From Boseongicola aestuarii (GTDB lineage: Bacteria > Pseudomonadota > Alphaproteobacteria > Rhodobacterales > Rhodobacteraceae), in contig NZ_FXXQ01000005.1 of NCBI RefSeq assembly GCF_900184815.1, forward strand, positions 177,640-241,639: 64,000 nucleotides of DNA. Reading direction: 5' to 3'. Below the pieces are notes generated by a model. That model did not search any database, was not told the DNA's origin, and saw only the letters and a list, made by a program, of their open reading frames with translations. The translations under genes and the position numbers were made by a program. This document shows positions 34,132-42,828 of this stretch, in pieces; position 1 is the first letter of the stretch; every line of letters starts with the position of its first letter.

Positions 34132-34920
34132 ATGCTGATTGCCGATCTCGATGGTCTAAAGACCCACTACCGCGACGACGGGGACCCGCATGGTCATGCC
34201 GTGGTTTTCGCCAATTCGCTCGGTACTGACCTTAGGCTCTGGGACAAGGTCATCGACCGTCTGCCGAAATCCCTGCGCCTGATCCGCTACGATATGCGCG
34301 GCCACGGCCTGACCGATGTGCTCGACCCACCTTATTCGATGGGCGCGTTGATTTCCGATGCCGAGGCCCTGATCGATCACCTCGGTGTCAAGAACTGCGT
34401 CTTTGTCGGACTTTCCATCGGCGGGCTGATCGCCCAGGGCCTTGCGGTCAAACGCATGGACCTTGTGCGCGCCATGGTCTTGTCCAATACGGCCGCGAAG
34501 ATCGGCACGGTTCAAACCTGGCAAACCCGCATCGACACGGTCGCCACCGACGGCTTCGACAGCATCGCCGATACCGTGATGGAGATGTGGTTCGGCAAGG
34601 AATTCCGCCGCACGCCCGAGCTTAGCGCCTGGCGCGCCATGCTCGCGCGCCAACCGATCAAAGGGTACGTCGGTTGCTGCGCCGCCATCGCCGGCACCGA
34701 TTTTTACACGACGACAGCCAGCCTGACCCTGCCCACGCTCGCCATCGCGGGCAGCGAAGACGGCTCGACGCCGCCCGATTTGGTGCGCGAAACCGCCGAG
34801 CTCATCAAGGGCGCGAAATTCCAACTCATCAAAGGGGCCGGACACGTGCCCTGCGTCGACAAACCCGAGGAATACGCCGAGACTCTCACGACTTTCCTCA
34901 CAGAGATCGGTCACATTTAG
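34132..34920 (+). CDS. pcaD: 3-oxoadipate enol-lactonase-like alpha/beta hydrolase
   Basis: A 262-residue alpha/beta hydrolase close to PcaD, which opens 3-oxoadipate enol-lactone in the beta-ketoadipate pathway. FANSLGTDLRLWDKV near residue 26 and YDMRGHGLTD near 55 are typical of this group; the nucleophile Ser is in VGLSIGGLIAQGL near 92 and the His in GAGHVPCVDKPEEYA near 240. No other pca genes are in the window, so the in vivo role is less certain than the family. Confidence 0.83.
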   Translation: MLIADLDGLKTHYRDDGDPHGHAVVFANSLGTDLRLWDKVIDRLPKSLRLIRYDMRGHGLTDVLDPPYSMGALISDAEALIDHLGVKNCVFVGLSIGGLIAQGLAVKRMDLVRAMVLSNTAAKIGTVQTWQTRIDTVATDGFDSIADTVMEMWFGKEFRRTPELSAWRAMLARQPIKGYVGCCAAIAGTDFYTTTASLTLPTLAIAGSEDGSTPPDLVRETAELIKGAKFQLIKGAGHVPCVDKPEEYAETLTTFLTEIGHI

Positions 34921-35009
34921 CGAAAACCCGAACCATCCGCGTTTACTCCGGTTCCCGTGCAGCCCCGCCTTGCATATCACCATCCCGACCTGACCGCAGA
35001 AAGCCGTTA

Positions 35010-36212
35010 ATGCGCCTGCCCCTGATTTTCGTCATCGCGACCACAGTGATCGATTCCATGGGCATCGGCCTGATCCTGCCCGTAATGCCCGCCCTGCTGC
35101 GCGAAGTCTCCGACATCTCCCTCGCAGACGCCGCCCTTTACGGTGGCGTCCTCGTCACCGCCTTCGCCTTCATGCAGTTCCTTTTCGGCCCCGTCATCGG
35201 CGCATTGTCCGACCGCTATGGCCGCCGCCCCGTCATGCTGATCTCGCTTCTGGTCATGGCGCTGGACTACATCGTCATGGCGCTGGCCGGAGCCTTCTGG
35301 GTTCTGCTTGTGGGCCGCATGGTCGGCGGGATCGCCGCGGCGACCCAATCCACTGCCACCGCCTTCATGGCCGATATCTCGAAACCCGAAGAAAAAGCCG
35401 CCCGCTTCGGCATGATCGGCGCCGCCTTCGGCATGGGCTTCGTGTTCGGCCCCCTCCTCGGAGGCCTTCTCGCCGAATTCGGCACACGCGCGCCCTTTTA
35501 TGCCGCCGCCGCCCTTGCCGCGACAAACCTCATTTTCGGCTATTTCGTCATGCCCGAAACCCTGAAACCCGAAAACCGCCGCCCTCTGTCCCTCGCGCGC
35601 TCAAACCCGCTCGGTGCCTTCAAAAACGTCTCGGCCACACCGCAACTGCGCCGCCTCTTATGGCTTTTTTTCCTCTACCAGGTCGCTTTCATGGTCTACC
35701 CCGCCATCTGGGCCTTTTTCACCGAAGAGCGCTTCGGCTGGTCGCCCCGCATGATAGGCTTCTCGCTCGGCGCCTTCGGCATCGCCATGGCGCTGGTGCA
35801 AGGCGGCCTCATCCGCCTCATCCTCAGATGGTTCGGTGACCGCGGCACCATCCTCTACGGCCTCGCCTTCAATTTCTTCGCCTTCCTCGTCCTCGCCTTC
35901 ATTGAAAGCGGCACGCTGGCAATCCTCTTTATCCCGCTCACAGCCCTCGGAGCCGTCGTCACCCCTGCCGTTCAAGGCATGATGTCACGCGCAACCTCCG
36001 ACAATAGCCAGGGTGAACTTCAGGGCGTACTGTCGTCGACCGCCGCGCTGGCCACGATCATTTCACCCCTGATCATGACGCAAATCTTCGCCACCTTCGC
36101 CCGCCAGGACGCTGCCTTCTACCTGCCTGGCGCCCCCTTCCTCGTCTCGATGTTCCTCATGCTCGTCTGCGCCCTGGTCTTTCTGGCCGGCAGGCGTCAA
36201 CAAACCGTTTAA
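35010..36212 (+). CDS. MFS efflux transporter, TetA-like
   Basis: A 400-residue, 12-span drug:proton antiporter-type protein. The N-terminal span TTVIDSMGIGLILPVMPALL and the loop GALSDRYGRRPVMLIS are characteristic of the TetA/TCR group, with GRMVGGIAAATQSTATAF in the fourth-fifth span region. No resistance phenotype can be deduced; chromosomal members often have other substrates. ATG 35010 is the start giving a normal N-terminus; upstream extension would run into the pcaD-like gene. Confidence 0.92.
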   Translation: MRLPLIFVIATTVIDSMGIGLILPVMPALLREVSDISLADAALYGGVLVTAFAFMQFLFGPVIGALSDRYGRRPVMLISLLVMALDYIVMALAGAFWVLLVGRMVGGIAAATQSTATAFMADISKPEEKAARFGMIGAAFGMGFVFGPLLGGLLAEFGTRAPFYAAAALAATNLIFGYFVMPETLKPENRRPLSLARSNPLGAFKNVSATPQLRRLLWLFFLYQVAFMVYPAIWAFFTEERFGWSPRMIGFSLGAFGIAMALVQGGLIRLILRWFGDRGTILYGLAFNFFAFLVLAFIESGTLAILFIPLTALGAVVTPAVQGMMSRATSDNSQGELQGVLSSTAALATIISPLIMTQIFATFARQDAAFYLPGAPFLVSMFLMLVCALVFLAGRRQQTV

Positions 36213-36315
36213 GGCAAAGATTGACCGTTTCGCGCCATCCGAAGTCGGTTTCCGACACGCCGCGCACCCCGAAAACCGACACCCTGATGAAAACCCGTCT
36301 CTAAAGGCCCACCCC

Positions 36316-37395
36316 ATGACCAAAATCCGCGCCGCTGTCTGCCATGCCTTTGGCGAATCACTGAAAATCGAGACCGTCCACCTCGCCGCCCCCTCCGGCC
36401 GAGACGTCGAAGTCACGCTCCGGGCCTGCGCGATCTGCCACTCGGACATTACCTATATCGATGGCCACTGGGGCGGCGCGCTGCCCGCCATCTACGGCCA
36501 CGAAGCGGCCGGCGAAATCACCTCCCTTGGCCCGGACGCCAAAGGCTACAATATCGGCGACCGCGTCATTGTCACACTGATCCGCTCCTGCGGCACCTGC
36601 CCGACTTGCAGCGCCGGAAAACCGGTGATCTGCGAACGCCCCACCGGCCCTGCCCCCCTCACACTCTCCGATGGCACGCCTGTCACACAGGCGATGTATT
36701 CCGGCGCCTTCGCCGAAAAGGTTGTCGTCGACCAAAGCCAGATCGCGCCCATCCCCGAGGCCATCGCCTTCGACGTCGCCTCGCTTCTGTCCTGCGGCGT
36801 GATCACAGGAGTCGGCGCCGTGGTCAACACCGCCAACCTTCAGGCGGGCGAAGACGTCGTCGTGATCGGTGCCGGGGGCGTCGGCCTCAACGCCATTCAG
36901 GGCGCGGTCATCGCGGGCGCGCGTCGCATCGTCGCCGTGGACCTGTCGGCAGAAAAACTGAGCGACGCACGCGCCTTCGGCGCCACCCACGGCATCCTCG
37001 CCTCCGACCCCGCCCCCTGGGACCGCCTGCGCGAGATCACCGGCCGAGGCGCGGACGCGGTCTTCGTCAGCGTTGGCGTAGCCCGCGTCTATACCGATGC
37101 TCCGAGCTACCTCGCACCGGGTGGCCGCCTCGTCATGGTCGGAATGCCGCCGACAGGCGCCGCCTCCACCTACGAGCCCGGCAACTTCGCCTCCGCCTGC
37201 CAGTCCATGGTCGGCTCCAAAATGGGCAACACGGTGCTGGCGCGCGACATTCCCTGGCTCGCCGATCTCTACCTGCAAGGCCGCCTGAAACTCGACGAAC
37301 TGATCTCGGGCCGCTGGTCCATCGACCAGATCAACGAGGCCATCGCCGACACCAAATCAGGCACCGCGCGCCGAAATGTCATCCTCTTCGACTAA
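36316..37395 (+). CDS. Zinc-dependent alcohol dehydrogenase (MDR superfamily)
   Basis: A 359-residue dehydrogenase. Catalytic zinc ligands are in CAICHSDITYIDGH near residue 38 and YGHEAAGE near 62; the structural zinc has all four Cys in CGTCPTCSAGKPVIC near 93-107. The Rossmann motif VVIGAGGVGLNAIQGAV is near 180. This set resembles class III-like or Zn-ADH enzymes that act on primary alcohols. Substrate unknown. It stands alone on the plus strand with no obvious operon partner. Confidence 0.92.
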   Translation: MTKIRAAVCHAFGESLKIETVHLAAPSGRDVEVTLRACAICHSDITYIDGHWGGALPAIYGHEAAGEITSLGPDAKGYNIGDRVIVTLIRSCGTCPTCSAGKPVICERPTGPAPLTLSDGTPVTQAMYSGAFAEKVVVDQSQIAPIPEAIAFDVASLLSCGVITGVGAVVNTANLQAGEDVVVIGAGGVGLNAIQGAVIAGARRIVAVDLSAEKLSDARAFGATHGILASDPAPWDRLREITGRGADAVFVSVGVARVYTDAPSYLAPGGRLVMVGMPPTGAASTYEPGNFASACQSMVGSKMGNTVLARDIPWLADLYLQGRLKLDELISGRWSIDQINEAIADTKSGTARRNVILFD

Positions 37396-37445
37396 GATCG
37401 GGCATTACCGTTAGATACCAAAGCACTCCGCCACGATCTTCACCT

Positions 37446-37474
37446 GTTTTCAAATATCCAAACGGCGAGACACC
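37446..37474 (+). repeat. Possible diverged copy of the dispersed repeat
   Basis: GTTTTCAAATATCCAAACGG followed by CGAGACACC resembles the TTTT-AAATATCC core of the repeat family but lacks a hairpin. It sits in the 249-base gap between converging genes, where no other feature is evident. Confidence 0.3.
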
Positions 37475-37644
37475 CAAATTCCAGCGCGCGTTGCGTTAAC
37501 CAGAGCAACTTGCGAACGGTCGCACCGACGCAATACCGACGTTAAACCGACGTGCTACCGTCGTGGCCAAATCCACAAATTCGCCAATGTCTTAACAACG
37601 AATCACCCGACCCGAAGAAAACCGGACACCCGGCCCATCCCACG

Positions 37645-38079
37645 TCAAAGATCCGGATGATCCCAGTCGAAAACCACAACCCCCGAAGTCTCGCGCGCCC
37701 CAAGACTCCGATACAACCCCCGCGCCGCGTCGTTGTCGTCTTCCGTCGCCACCCAAATGCCCTCACACCCCCTGTCACGCGCCAGATCGCACAACCGGTT
37801 CATCAACCGCGTGGCGATCCCACGGCGCTGATAATCCTCATGAACTCCGACCTCATTCACAAAGAACGAAAACGGCTTGTCGGGATGCATCAGCACGGTT
37901 CCGCTTGCAAAACCAATGACTTCCCCCTGATCCAGCGCCACGACGATCTCGTTTACCCGCGTCGCCAGAAAGCCAAATGCCCATGACGGATCGATGGGGT
38001 CGTCAAATACACCGTCGCGCACACGCTCAAGAACATGCGCATCCTCTGGACCAAGATTGCGAATGGTGATTGGGTTCAT
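37645..38079 (-). CDS. GNAT-family N-acetyltransferase
   Basis: A 144-residue acetyltransferase. The acetyl-CoA binding segment VHEDYQRRGIATRLMNRL near residue 82 has the QRRGIA loop, preceded by the FVNEVGV strand, and followed by GIWVATEDDNDAARGLYRSL, the standard C-terminal half. Substrate unknown. Start ATG 38079-38077 lies 40 bases from the divergent enolase-superfamily gene. Confidence 0.92.
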   Translation of the reverse strand: MNPITIRNLGPEDAHVLERVRDGVFDDPIDPSWAFGFLATRVNEIVVALDQGEVIGFASGTVLMHPDKPFSFFVNEVGVHEDYQRRGIATRLMNRLCDLARDRGCEGIWVATEDDNDAARGLYRSLGARETSGVVVFDWDHPDL

Positions 38080-38118
38080 CTCACATACTCACGCGACAAG
38101 CGACAAAGGGCCAAGCCA

Positions 38119-39354
38119 TTGAAACTCCGTGATCTTGACATCATCGTCACCGCTCCGCCAGCCCCCGGATGGGGTGGCCGCTACTGGATACTCGTCAAGG
38201 TCACGACGGATACCGGGGTCACCGGCTGGGGCGAATGCTACGCTTCCGCCGTCGGCCCCGACGCCATGCGCGCCGTGATCACGGACGTCTTCGCCCGCCA
38301 CATGGAAGGCGAAAACCCTGAAAACATTGAACGAATGTTTCGCCGCGCCTACTCTGCCGGCTTCACCCAGCGCCCCGATCCCACCGTCATCGGTGCCTTT
38401 TCGGGCCTTGAAATCGCCTGCTGGGACATCCTGGGCAAAGACCGCGACCGCCCCGTTTACGCGCTCCTCGGTGGTCGCATGAACGACCGCGTCCGCGCTT
38501 ACAGCTACCTCTACCCAATGGCGCACCACCGCCTGCCAGAATTCTGGATCGACGCCGACATGGCCGCCGAAAGCGCGATAGACCTCGTCAAGCGCGGCTA
38601 CACAGCGGTCAAGTTCGACCCCGCGGGACCCTATACGCTGCGCGGAGGCCACCAACCCTCACTCCACGACACCGAGACCTCGGTCGCCTTCTGCGCCGCC
38701 ATACGCGCCGCTGTGGGCCCCCGCGCAGACCTCCTCTTCGGCACGCACGGCCAGTTCTCCACCGGCGGCGCCATCCGCATTGCCAAAGCGATCGAGCCCT
38801 ACAACCCGCTCTGGTTCGAAGAACCTGTCCCCCCCGACAACGTCGCCTCAATGGCCGAGGTCGCCCGCGCGACTTCGATTACCGTCTCAACCGGCGAACG
38901 TCTTACAACCAAAGCAGAATTTGCCGCCGTCCTCGCCGCTGGCGCCGCCAATATCCTGCAACCTGCTCTGGGGAGATCCGGTGGTATCTGGGAGACCAAG
39001 AAGATCGCTGCGCTGGCCGAAACCTACAACGCCCAAATGGCCCCGCATCTCTATGCCGGCCCCGTCGAGTGGGCCGCCAACGTCCACTTCGCCACGTCCA
39101 TCCCAAACATCCTCATGGCCGAAACCATCGAAACCGACTACCACAAGGCACTGATCCGCAACACGATTACCGTGGAAGACGGCTACATCAGCGCGCCCAC
39201 CACGCCCGGCCTCGGCATCGATGTCGACGAAGCTCTCGCTCGCGCGCACCCTTACACCGGCACGGGGCTACACCTTGAAATGCAGGAGGATCCGATCAGC
39301 TACGCCGCCCCCAACGCCTTTGAAGGCGGCGCGCCGGTCCACAAACCCGACTAA
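38119..39354 (+). CDS. Enolase-superfamily (mandelate racemase/muconate lactonizing-like) enzyme
   Basis: A 411-residue protein from TTG 38119, which gives the natural N-terminus (M)KLRDLDIIVTAPPAPGWGG; the first upstream ATG lies inside the divergent GNAT gene. The capping domain holds GWGECYA, and the barrel includes YTAVKFDPAGPY near residue 180, LFEEP-type WFEEPVPP near 240, STGERLTT near 265 and PHLYAGPV near 322. The segment at the first metal-ligand strand reads LLFGTHGQF, with no Asp at the usual place. It could be a sugar-acid dehydratase, and is the only candidate in the window for the missing galactonate dehydratase step, but that is weak. Confidence 0.85.
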   Translation: MKLRDLDIIVTAPPAPGWGGRYWILVKVTTDTGVTGWGECYASAVGPDAMRAVITDVFARHMEGENPENIERMFRRAYSAGFTQRPDPTVIGAFSGLEIACWDILGKDRDRPVYALLGGRMNDRVRAYSYLYPMAHHRLPEFWIDADMAAESAIDLVKRGYTAVKFDPAGPYTLRGGHQPSLHDTETSVAFCAAIRAAVGPRADLLFGTHGQFSTGGAIRIAKAIEPYNPLWFEEPVPPDNVASMAEVARATSITVSTGERLTTKAEFAAVLAAGAANILQPALGRSGGIWETKKIAALAETYNAQMAPHLYAGPVEWAANVHFATSIPNILMAETIETDYHKALIRNTITVEDGYISAPTTPGLGIDVDEALARAHPYTGTGLHLEMQEDPISYAAPNAFEGGAPVHKPD

Positions 39355-39805
39355 CCGGGCACCAACGCGCCTTGATGAGTCGCAATGGCCGCGTCCACAT
39401 CGTCGAACCAGACCGCCCGACCCTGTTCCAGAACCACCGCAGCCGAGCATATCCGCGCGAGCAGCGGCAGGTTGTGCGACACTACAATCGCCGCCCGATC
39501 CCGGATTCTGTCGGCCAAAACCATCTCAGACTTCGCCCGAAACGCCGCGTCCCCGACGCTTGTAACCTCGTCGATCAGATAGGTATCAAAGTCGATCCCC
39601 ATCGACACCGCAAATGCCAACCGCGCCTTCATCCCGGCCGAATATGTACGAAACGGCAATCGAAAATGATCGCCAAGCTCCGCCATCTCGCGCACGAAAG
39701 TCTCCAGCCGGTTCGTATCCACGCCATAGACCCGCGCCACGAATCGCGTGTTCTGCAACCCACTGAGATCCCTGTGAAAACTGCCGGCAAACCCGATGGG
39801 CCCCG
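39351..39805 (-). pseudogene. Truncated polysaccharide-export ABC ATPase (KpsT-like), 3-prime part only
   Basis: The frame encodes the C-terminal two thirds of a capsule/polysaccharide exporter ATPase: GPIGFAGSFHRDLSGLQNTR, the signature YSAGMKARLAFAVSMG, Walker B TYLIDEVTSVGD and the H-loop VVSHN. The Walker A region is absent; upstream of about 39805 the frame continues into unrelated sequence. It therefore cannot bind ATP normally. It converges with the enolase-superfamily gene, overlapping its stop by four bases. I read it as the remnant of a deleted capsule locus. Confidence 0.8.
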
Positions 39806-39874
39806 TTCGACCATCGCCGGTGCCAGATGTTTGAACTGCCCCGGACAGTTCTGATGCACGAACAAGACTTTCAA
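39806..39874 (-). pseudogene. 5-prime fragment of a GT4-type glycosyltransferase gene
   Basis: In a different minus frame from the ATPase remnant, TTG 39874 opens LKVLFVHQNCPGQFKHLAPA then MVERG. This is the stereotyped start of many group-1 (GT4) glycosyltransferases (LFVHQNFPGQFxHLAPAL). The similarity stops at about 39805, exactly where the KpsT-like remnant begins, marking a deletion junction that joined the beginning of one gene to the end of another. Confidence 0.65.
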
Positions 39875-40067
39875 ACCACGCGTTTCCAATCCATTTCGCC
39901 CCATTTAGCGTACACTTATCATTAAATTTCACTTACTTTGGCACAACAAGACGCCCGCGCGGGATTTTCAAACCATCCCGAAAGGTGTCATCGAATTTGT
40001 ACGGCTGGCCGAAAGCTCATCTCGGCAACATACTGACCCCTCGCACCGACGCATCGAAAGCAAGCAT

Positions 40068-40883
40068 ATGTCTCCAAAGTATTTTTCTCCGACAGGTGGC
40101 CATCCCGGACAGAACCAACTGCTGACCGACCGCGCCATTTTTACCGAAGCCTACGCTGTGATCCCGAAAGGCACGATGCGCGATATCGTGACCAGCTTTC
40201 TGCCGTTTTGGAGCCAAACCCGTCTTTGGGTGCTCTCTCGGCCGATGACCGGCTTTGCGGAAACCTTTTCGCAGTACATCATGGAAGTCTCGCCCGGCGG
40301 AGGCTCGGATCAGCCCGAAACGCAATCCGGTGTCGAAAGCGTTCTCTTTGTGGTGGAAGGCGAGGTCGAGCTGACCATCGACGGCACGCCGCACAACCTG
40401 CCCCACGGCGGTTACGCCTATTTGCCGCCTAAATCCGTCTGGACGCTTCACAACACCTCCGGATCCGTCAGCCGTTTCCACTGGATTCGGAAAGCCTATG
40501 AGACCATCGACGGCCTTGACGAACCAGACGCCATCATCACCCGCGACCAGGACGTGGCTCCGACCGTGATGCCCGGAACAGATGGCAAATGGGCAACCAC
40601 GCGCTTCGTCGATCCAACTGACTTGCGCCATGATATGCACGTCACGATCGTCACCTTCGAACCCGGCGCCGTAATCCCTTTCCTCGAAACCCATGTCATG
40701 GAACACGGTCTTTACGTGCTCGAAGGCAAGGCGGCCTACCGCCTCAATCAAGACTGGGTCGAGGTCGAAGCTGGCGATTACATGTGGCTACGCGCGTTTT
40801 GCCCTCAGGCCTGCTATGCAGGTGGCCCCGGCAAGTTCCGCTACTTGCTCTACAAGGACGTGAACCGGCACATGAAGCTATGA
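40068..40883 (+). CDS. allE: (S)-ureidoglycine aminohydrolase
   Basis: Converts ureidoglycine to ureidoglycolate and ammonia after allantoate breakdown. The 271-residue bicupin begins MSPKYFSPTGGHPGQNQLLT and continues with AVIPKGTMRDIVTSFLPFW, both strongly typical of AllE (YlbA). The first cupin has ESVLFVVEGEVEL near residue 90 and the second THVMEHGLYVLEGKAAYRL near 207, containing the Mn ligands Glu and His. It converges with the membrane hydrolase gene, overlapping by six bases, and belongs to the purine block. Confidence 0.94.
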   Translation: MSPKYFSPTGGHPGQNQLLTDRAIFTEAYAVIPKGTMRDIVTSFLPFWSQTRLWVLSRPMTGFAETFSQYIMEVSPGGGSDQPETQSGVESVLFVVEGEVELTIDGTPHNLPHGGYAYLPPKSVWTLHNTSGSVSRFHWIRKAYETIDGLDEPDAIITRDQDVAPTVMPGTDGKWATTRFVDPTDLRHDMHVTIVTFEPGAVIPFLETHVMEHGLYVLEGKAAYRLNQDWVEVEAGDYMWLRAFCPQACYAGGPGKFRYLLYKDVNRHMKL

Positions 40884-42332
40884 TACTGCCTGAAACATCG
40901 GAAAACTGACGCCCAAGGCCCACGCCAGAACCATCCCAAGCGCGATGCCCGACGACAAGGGCCCCGCGCGGTACGCCGCCTGTCGCCCTACCGTGCCGAA
41001 CACCAGATAGAAAAGCACAAGCACGGGAGCAATCATGATAAGAAAGAACAATCCTTCGAAATCAAGCGCGACGGCGATAGCCAGTGACACCAGAAATCCA
41101 AGTCGCACGAACAACCGTCGCCAGAATGGCGCACGCGTCGTCAGAACGGCATCGGCCAGCATATAGGGCAAAGCGCCAAGCAGGATCGCAGAAATGACCC
41201 AGAGCCGTCCGGATGACGGCCAGAAGTTCGCCGCATATCGGTCCAGCGCCACGGCAAAAACCCCGCACCACGCCAACAGCAAAACCAGAGTGCACCAGGA
41301 AAACCGCCCGATCCCAACGCCCCAAAATCGCAACAAGACAATCTGTAGCACACCGAAGATCAGCAGATGCAGCGCCAGATAGTCGGCTACAAGAACCGGC
41401 AAGACCTCCAATTCAATCGCCCCTGCCACCAAAGGCGTGACGCTTGCAGGCACCAGCACACTCGCGGCCAACTGCGCCTTTGTAAGACTGGCGGCAAAGA
41501 CCTCGCGGCGGGGCAAAAGCCGCGCAATGGCAGGGAACAGTACCACCAATCCGCCAAGCAGCCCGATGATCGCAAAACCCGTCGGCAAGACCGTAACGCG
41601 CGATGTCCGTGCGAAATACTCATCCAACCACGCGACTGCCTCGGCCCGCGCAACGCGGCTCTGCAGGATCGAGACATGTTCAGTGAACGGTGCGGCCACA
41701 GCACGCCGCGTGATTGATCCGTTCTTGACAGTGTCGCCTTCCGACGCCTCAGGGACGACCATCTGCAAGGCCTCAAGCGCGAACCCGCGCAACCCCGGCT
41801 CCCATGCGCCGGTCACCAGCAACAGGTCTTGCGGCGTCACAGCGTCGATCACCTGCGAAAATGCCGAAATCAGCACGACCGGGCCAACGTCCGAACGTTC
41901 GGTGGCTACACGCACCAAAACGTCGGTGGCCATCGAATGGCCAAGCAAGGCAACTGGCGAAGCGTCGTCCTTCAAGGCGTCAATGACCTCGTTTGTCTGG
42001 TCCATCAAAAAACGCGTCGTTCCCTCGACTGTTGTCACATCCCCCGACATCGGCAGGGGATGCCGTCCGTGACCCAGAAATTCGAATGCAAAGACCCGAT
42101 ATCCTGCCCGCGCCAACGGCAGCGCAAAACCTTGCATCATTTGTTGGGATCCGGCGAATCCATGGGCGACAAAAACCGCAGGCCCGGTGGCGTCCGGTGC
42201 GGCGTAGATCGTCACCGGCGTCTGGCCGACCCATGTCTGCTGGATGTCCACGCCATTGCGTGCGACCTCCAGAACCCAAAGCGAGATTAGCGCGACCGCA
42301 AACGCCGCAATCGTTCTCACCGCCAATCCCAC
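40878..42332 (-). CDS. Membrane-anchored alpha/beta hydrolase of unknown role in the purine block
   Basis: A 484-residue protein with an N-terminal membrane anchor (about residues 5-22), an alpha/beta-hydrolase domain at about 35-250 (oxyanion region FVAHGFAGSQQMMQ, nucleophile GHSMATD, likely catalytic His in FTEHVSIL), and then about seven to eight hydrophobic spans from residue 260 to the end. The fusion of a hydrolase with a polytopic domain is unusual. It follows allA by ten bases on the same strand, suggesting a role in purine catabolism or in transport of an intermediate, but nothing in the sequence shows which. Start is GTG 42332-42330. Confidence 0.85.
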   Translation of the reverse strand: MGLAVRTIAAFAVALISLWVLEVARNGVDIQQTWVGQTPVTIYAAPDATGPAVFVAHGFAGSQQMMQGFALPLARAGYRVFAFEFLGHGRHPLPMSGDVTTVEGTTRFLMDQTNEVIDALKDDASPVALLGHSMATDVLVRVATERSDVGPVVLISAFSQVIDAVTPQDLLLVTGAWEPGLRGFALEALQMVVPEASEGDTVKNGSITRRAVAAPFTEHVSILQSRVARAEAVAWLDEYFARTSRVTVLPTGFAIIGLLGGLVVLFPAIARLLPRREVFAASLTKAQLAASVLVPASVTPLVAGAIELEVLPVLVADYLALHLLIFGVLQIVLLRFWGVGIGRFSWCTLVLLLAWCGVFAVALDRYAANFWPSSGRLWVISAILLGALPYMLADAVLTTRAPFWRRLFVRLGFLVSLAIAVALDFEGLFFLIMIAPVLVLFYLVFGTVGRQAAYRAGPLSSGIALGMVLAWALGVSFPMFQAVS

Positions 42333-42342
42333 CGATACCGCC

Positions 42343-42828
42343 CTATGCCTCGATCACAAAAGGCGCATGGAACCAGTGCTCTTCAAGGTTGGAGCCGCTC
42401 CCGATGCGGTCGATGACAGCGAAAAGTCCGGGTTCATGCAACGGAGCAAGAACCCCATGCCACGTCCCGCGATGATAATTTACGGCCTGACCTATTTTGG
42501 TGCGAAACGCCAATGGCCGACCCGGCGTCCCGTTCTGATCGGGCGCCACGACGACGACAAAGGCATGCTCGCTCATCGGAATGAACGCCTGGCTTCCGTC
42601 CGGATGGCGCTCGACCATTTCCAACGTCAGGGGCAGCGCGCGTGGCTCGGCTTTGAACAGGCTCAAACCCGCACGTCCATCGCTGAAATCAAATGTTGCG
42701 CGGTCGTGAAACCGCCCGCAAAGCCCTTGATTGATGATCTTGTCCGGCGCGCCGGTCACCTCGATCACATCACCAAACGGTTGAAACGCCTCCACCGTCA
42801 GGGGTTCAAGGCGGATCGGCACTCTCAT
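42343..42828 (-). CDS. allA: Ureidoglycolate lyase
   Basis: Splits ureidoglycolate to glyoxylate and urea. The 161-residue cupin has PLTVEAFQPFGDVIE near residue 8, INQGLCGRFHDRA near 34, SLFKAEPRALPLTLEMVERH near 54 and VVVAPDQNG near 91, matching AllA. It overlaps the PuuE-UraD fusion by four bases (ATGA), so the two are translated together, and it provides the last step of the pathway encoded here. Confidence 0.94.
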   Translation of the reverse strand: MRVPIRLEPLTVEAFQPFGDVIEVTGAPDKIINQGLCGRFHDRATFDFSDGRAGLSLFKAEPRALPLTLEMVERHPDGSQAFIPMSEHAFVVVVAPDQNGTPGRPLAFRTKIGQAVNYHRGTWHGVLAPLHEPGLFAVIDRIGSGSNLEEHWFHAPFVIEA

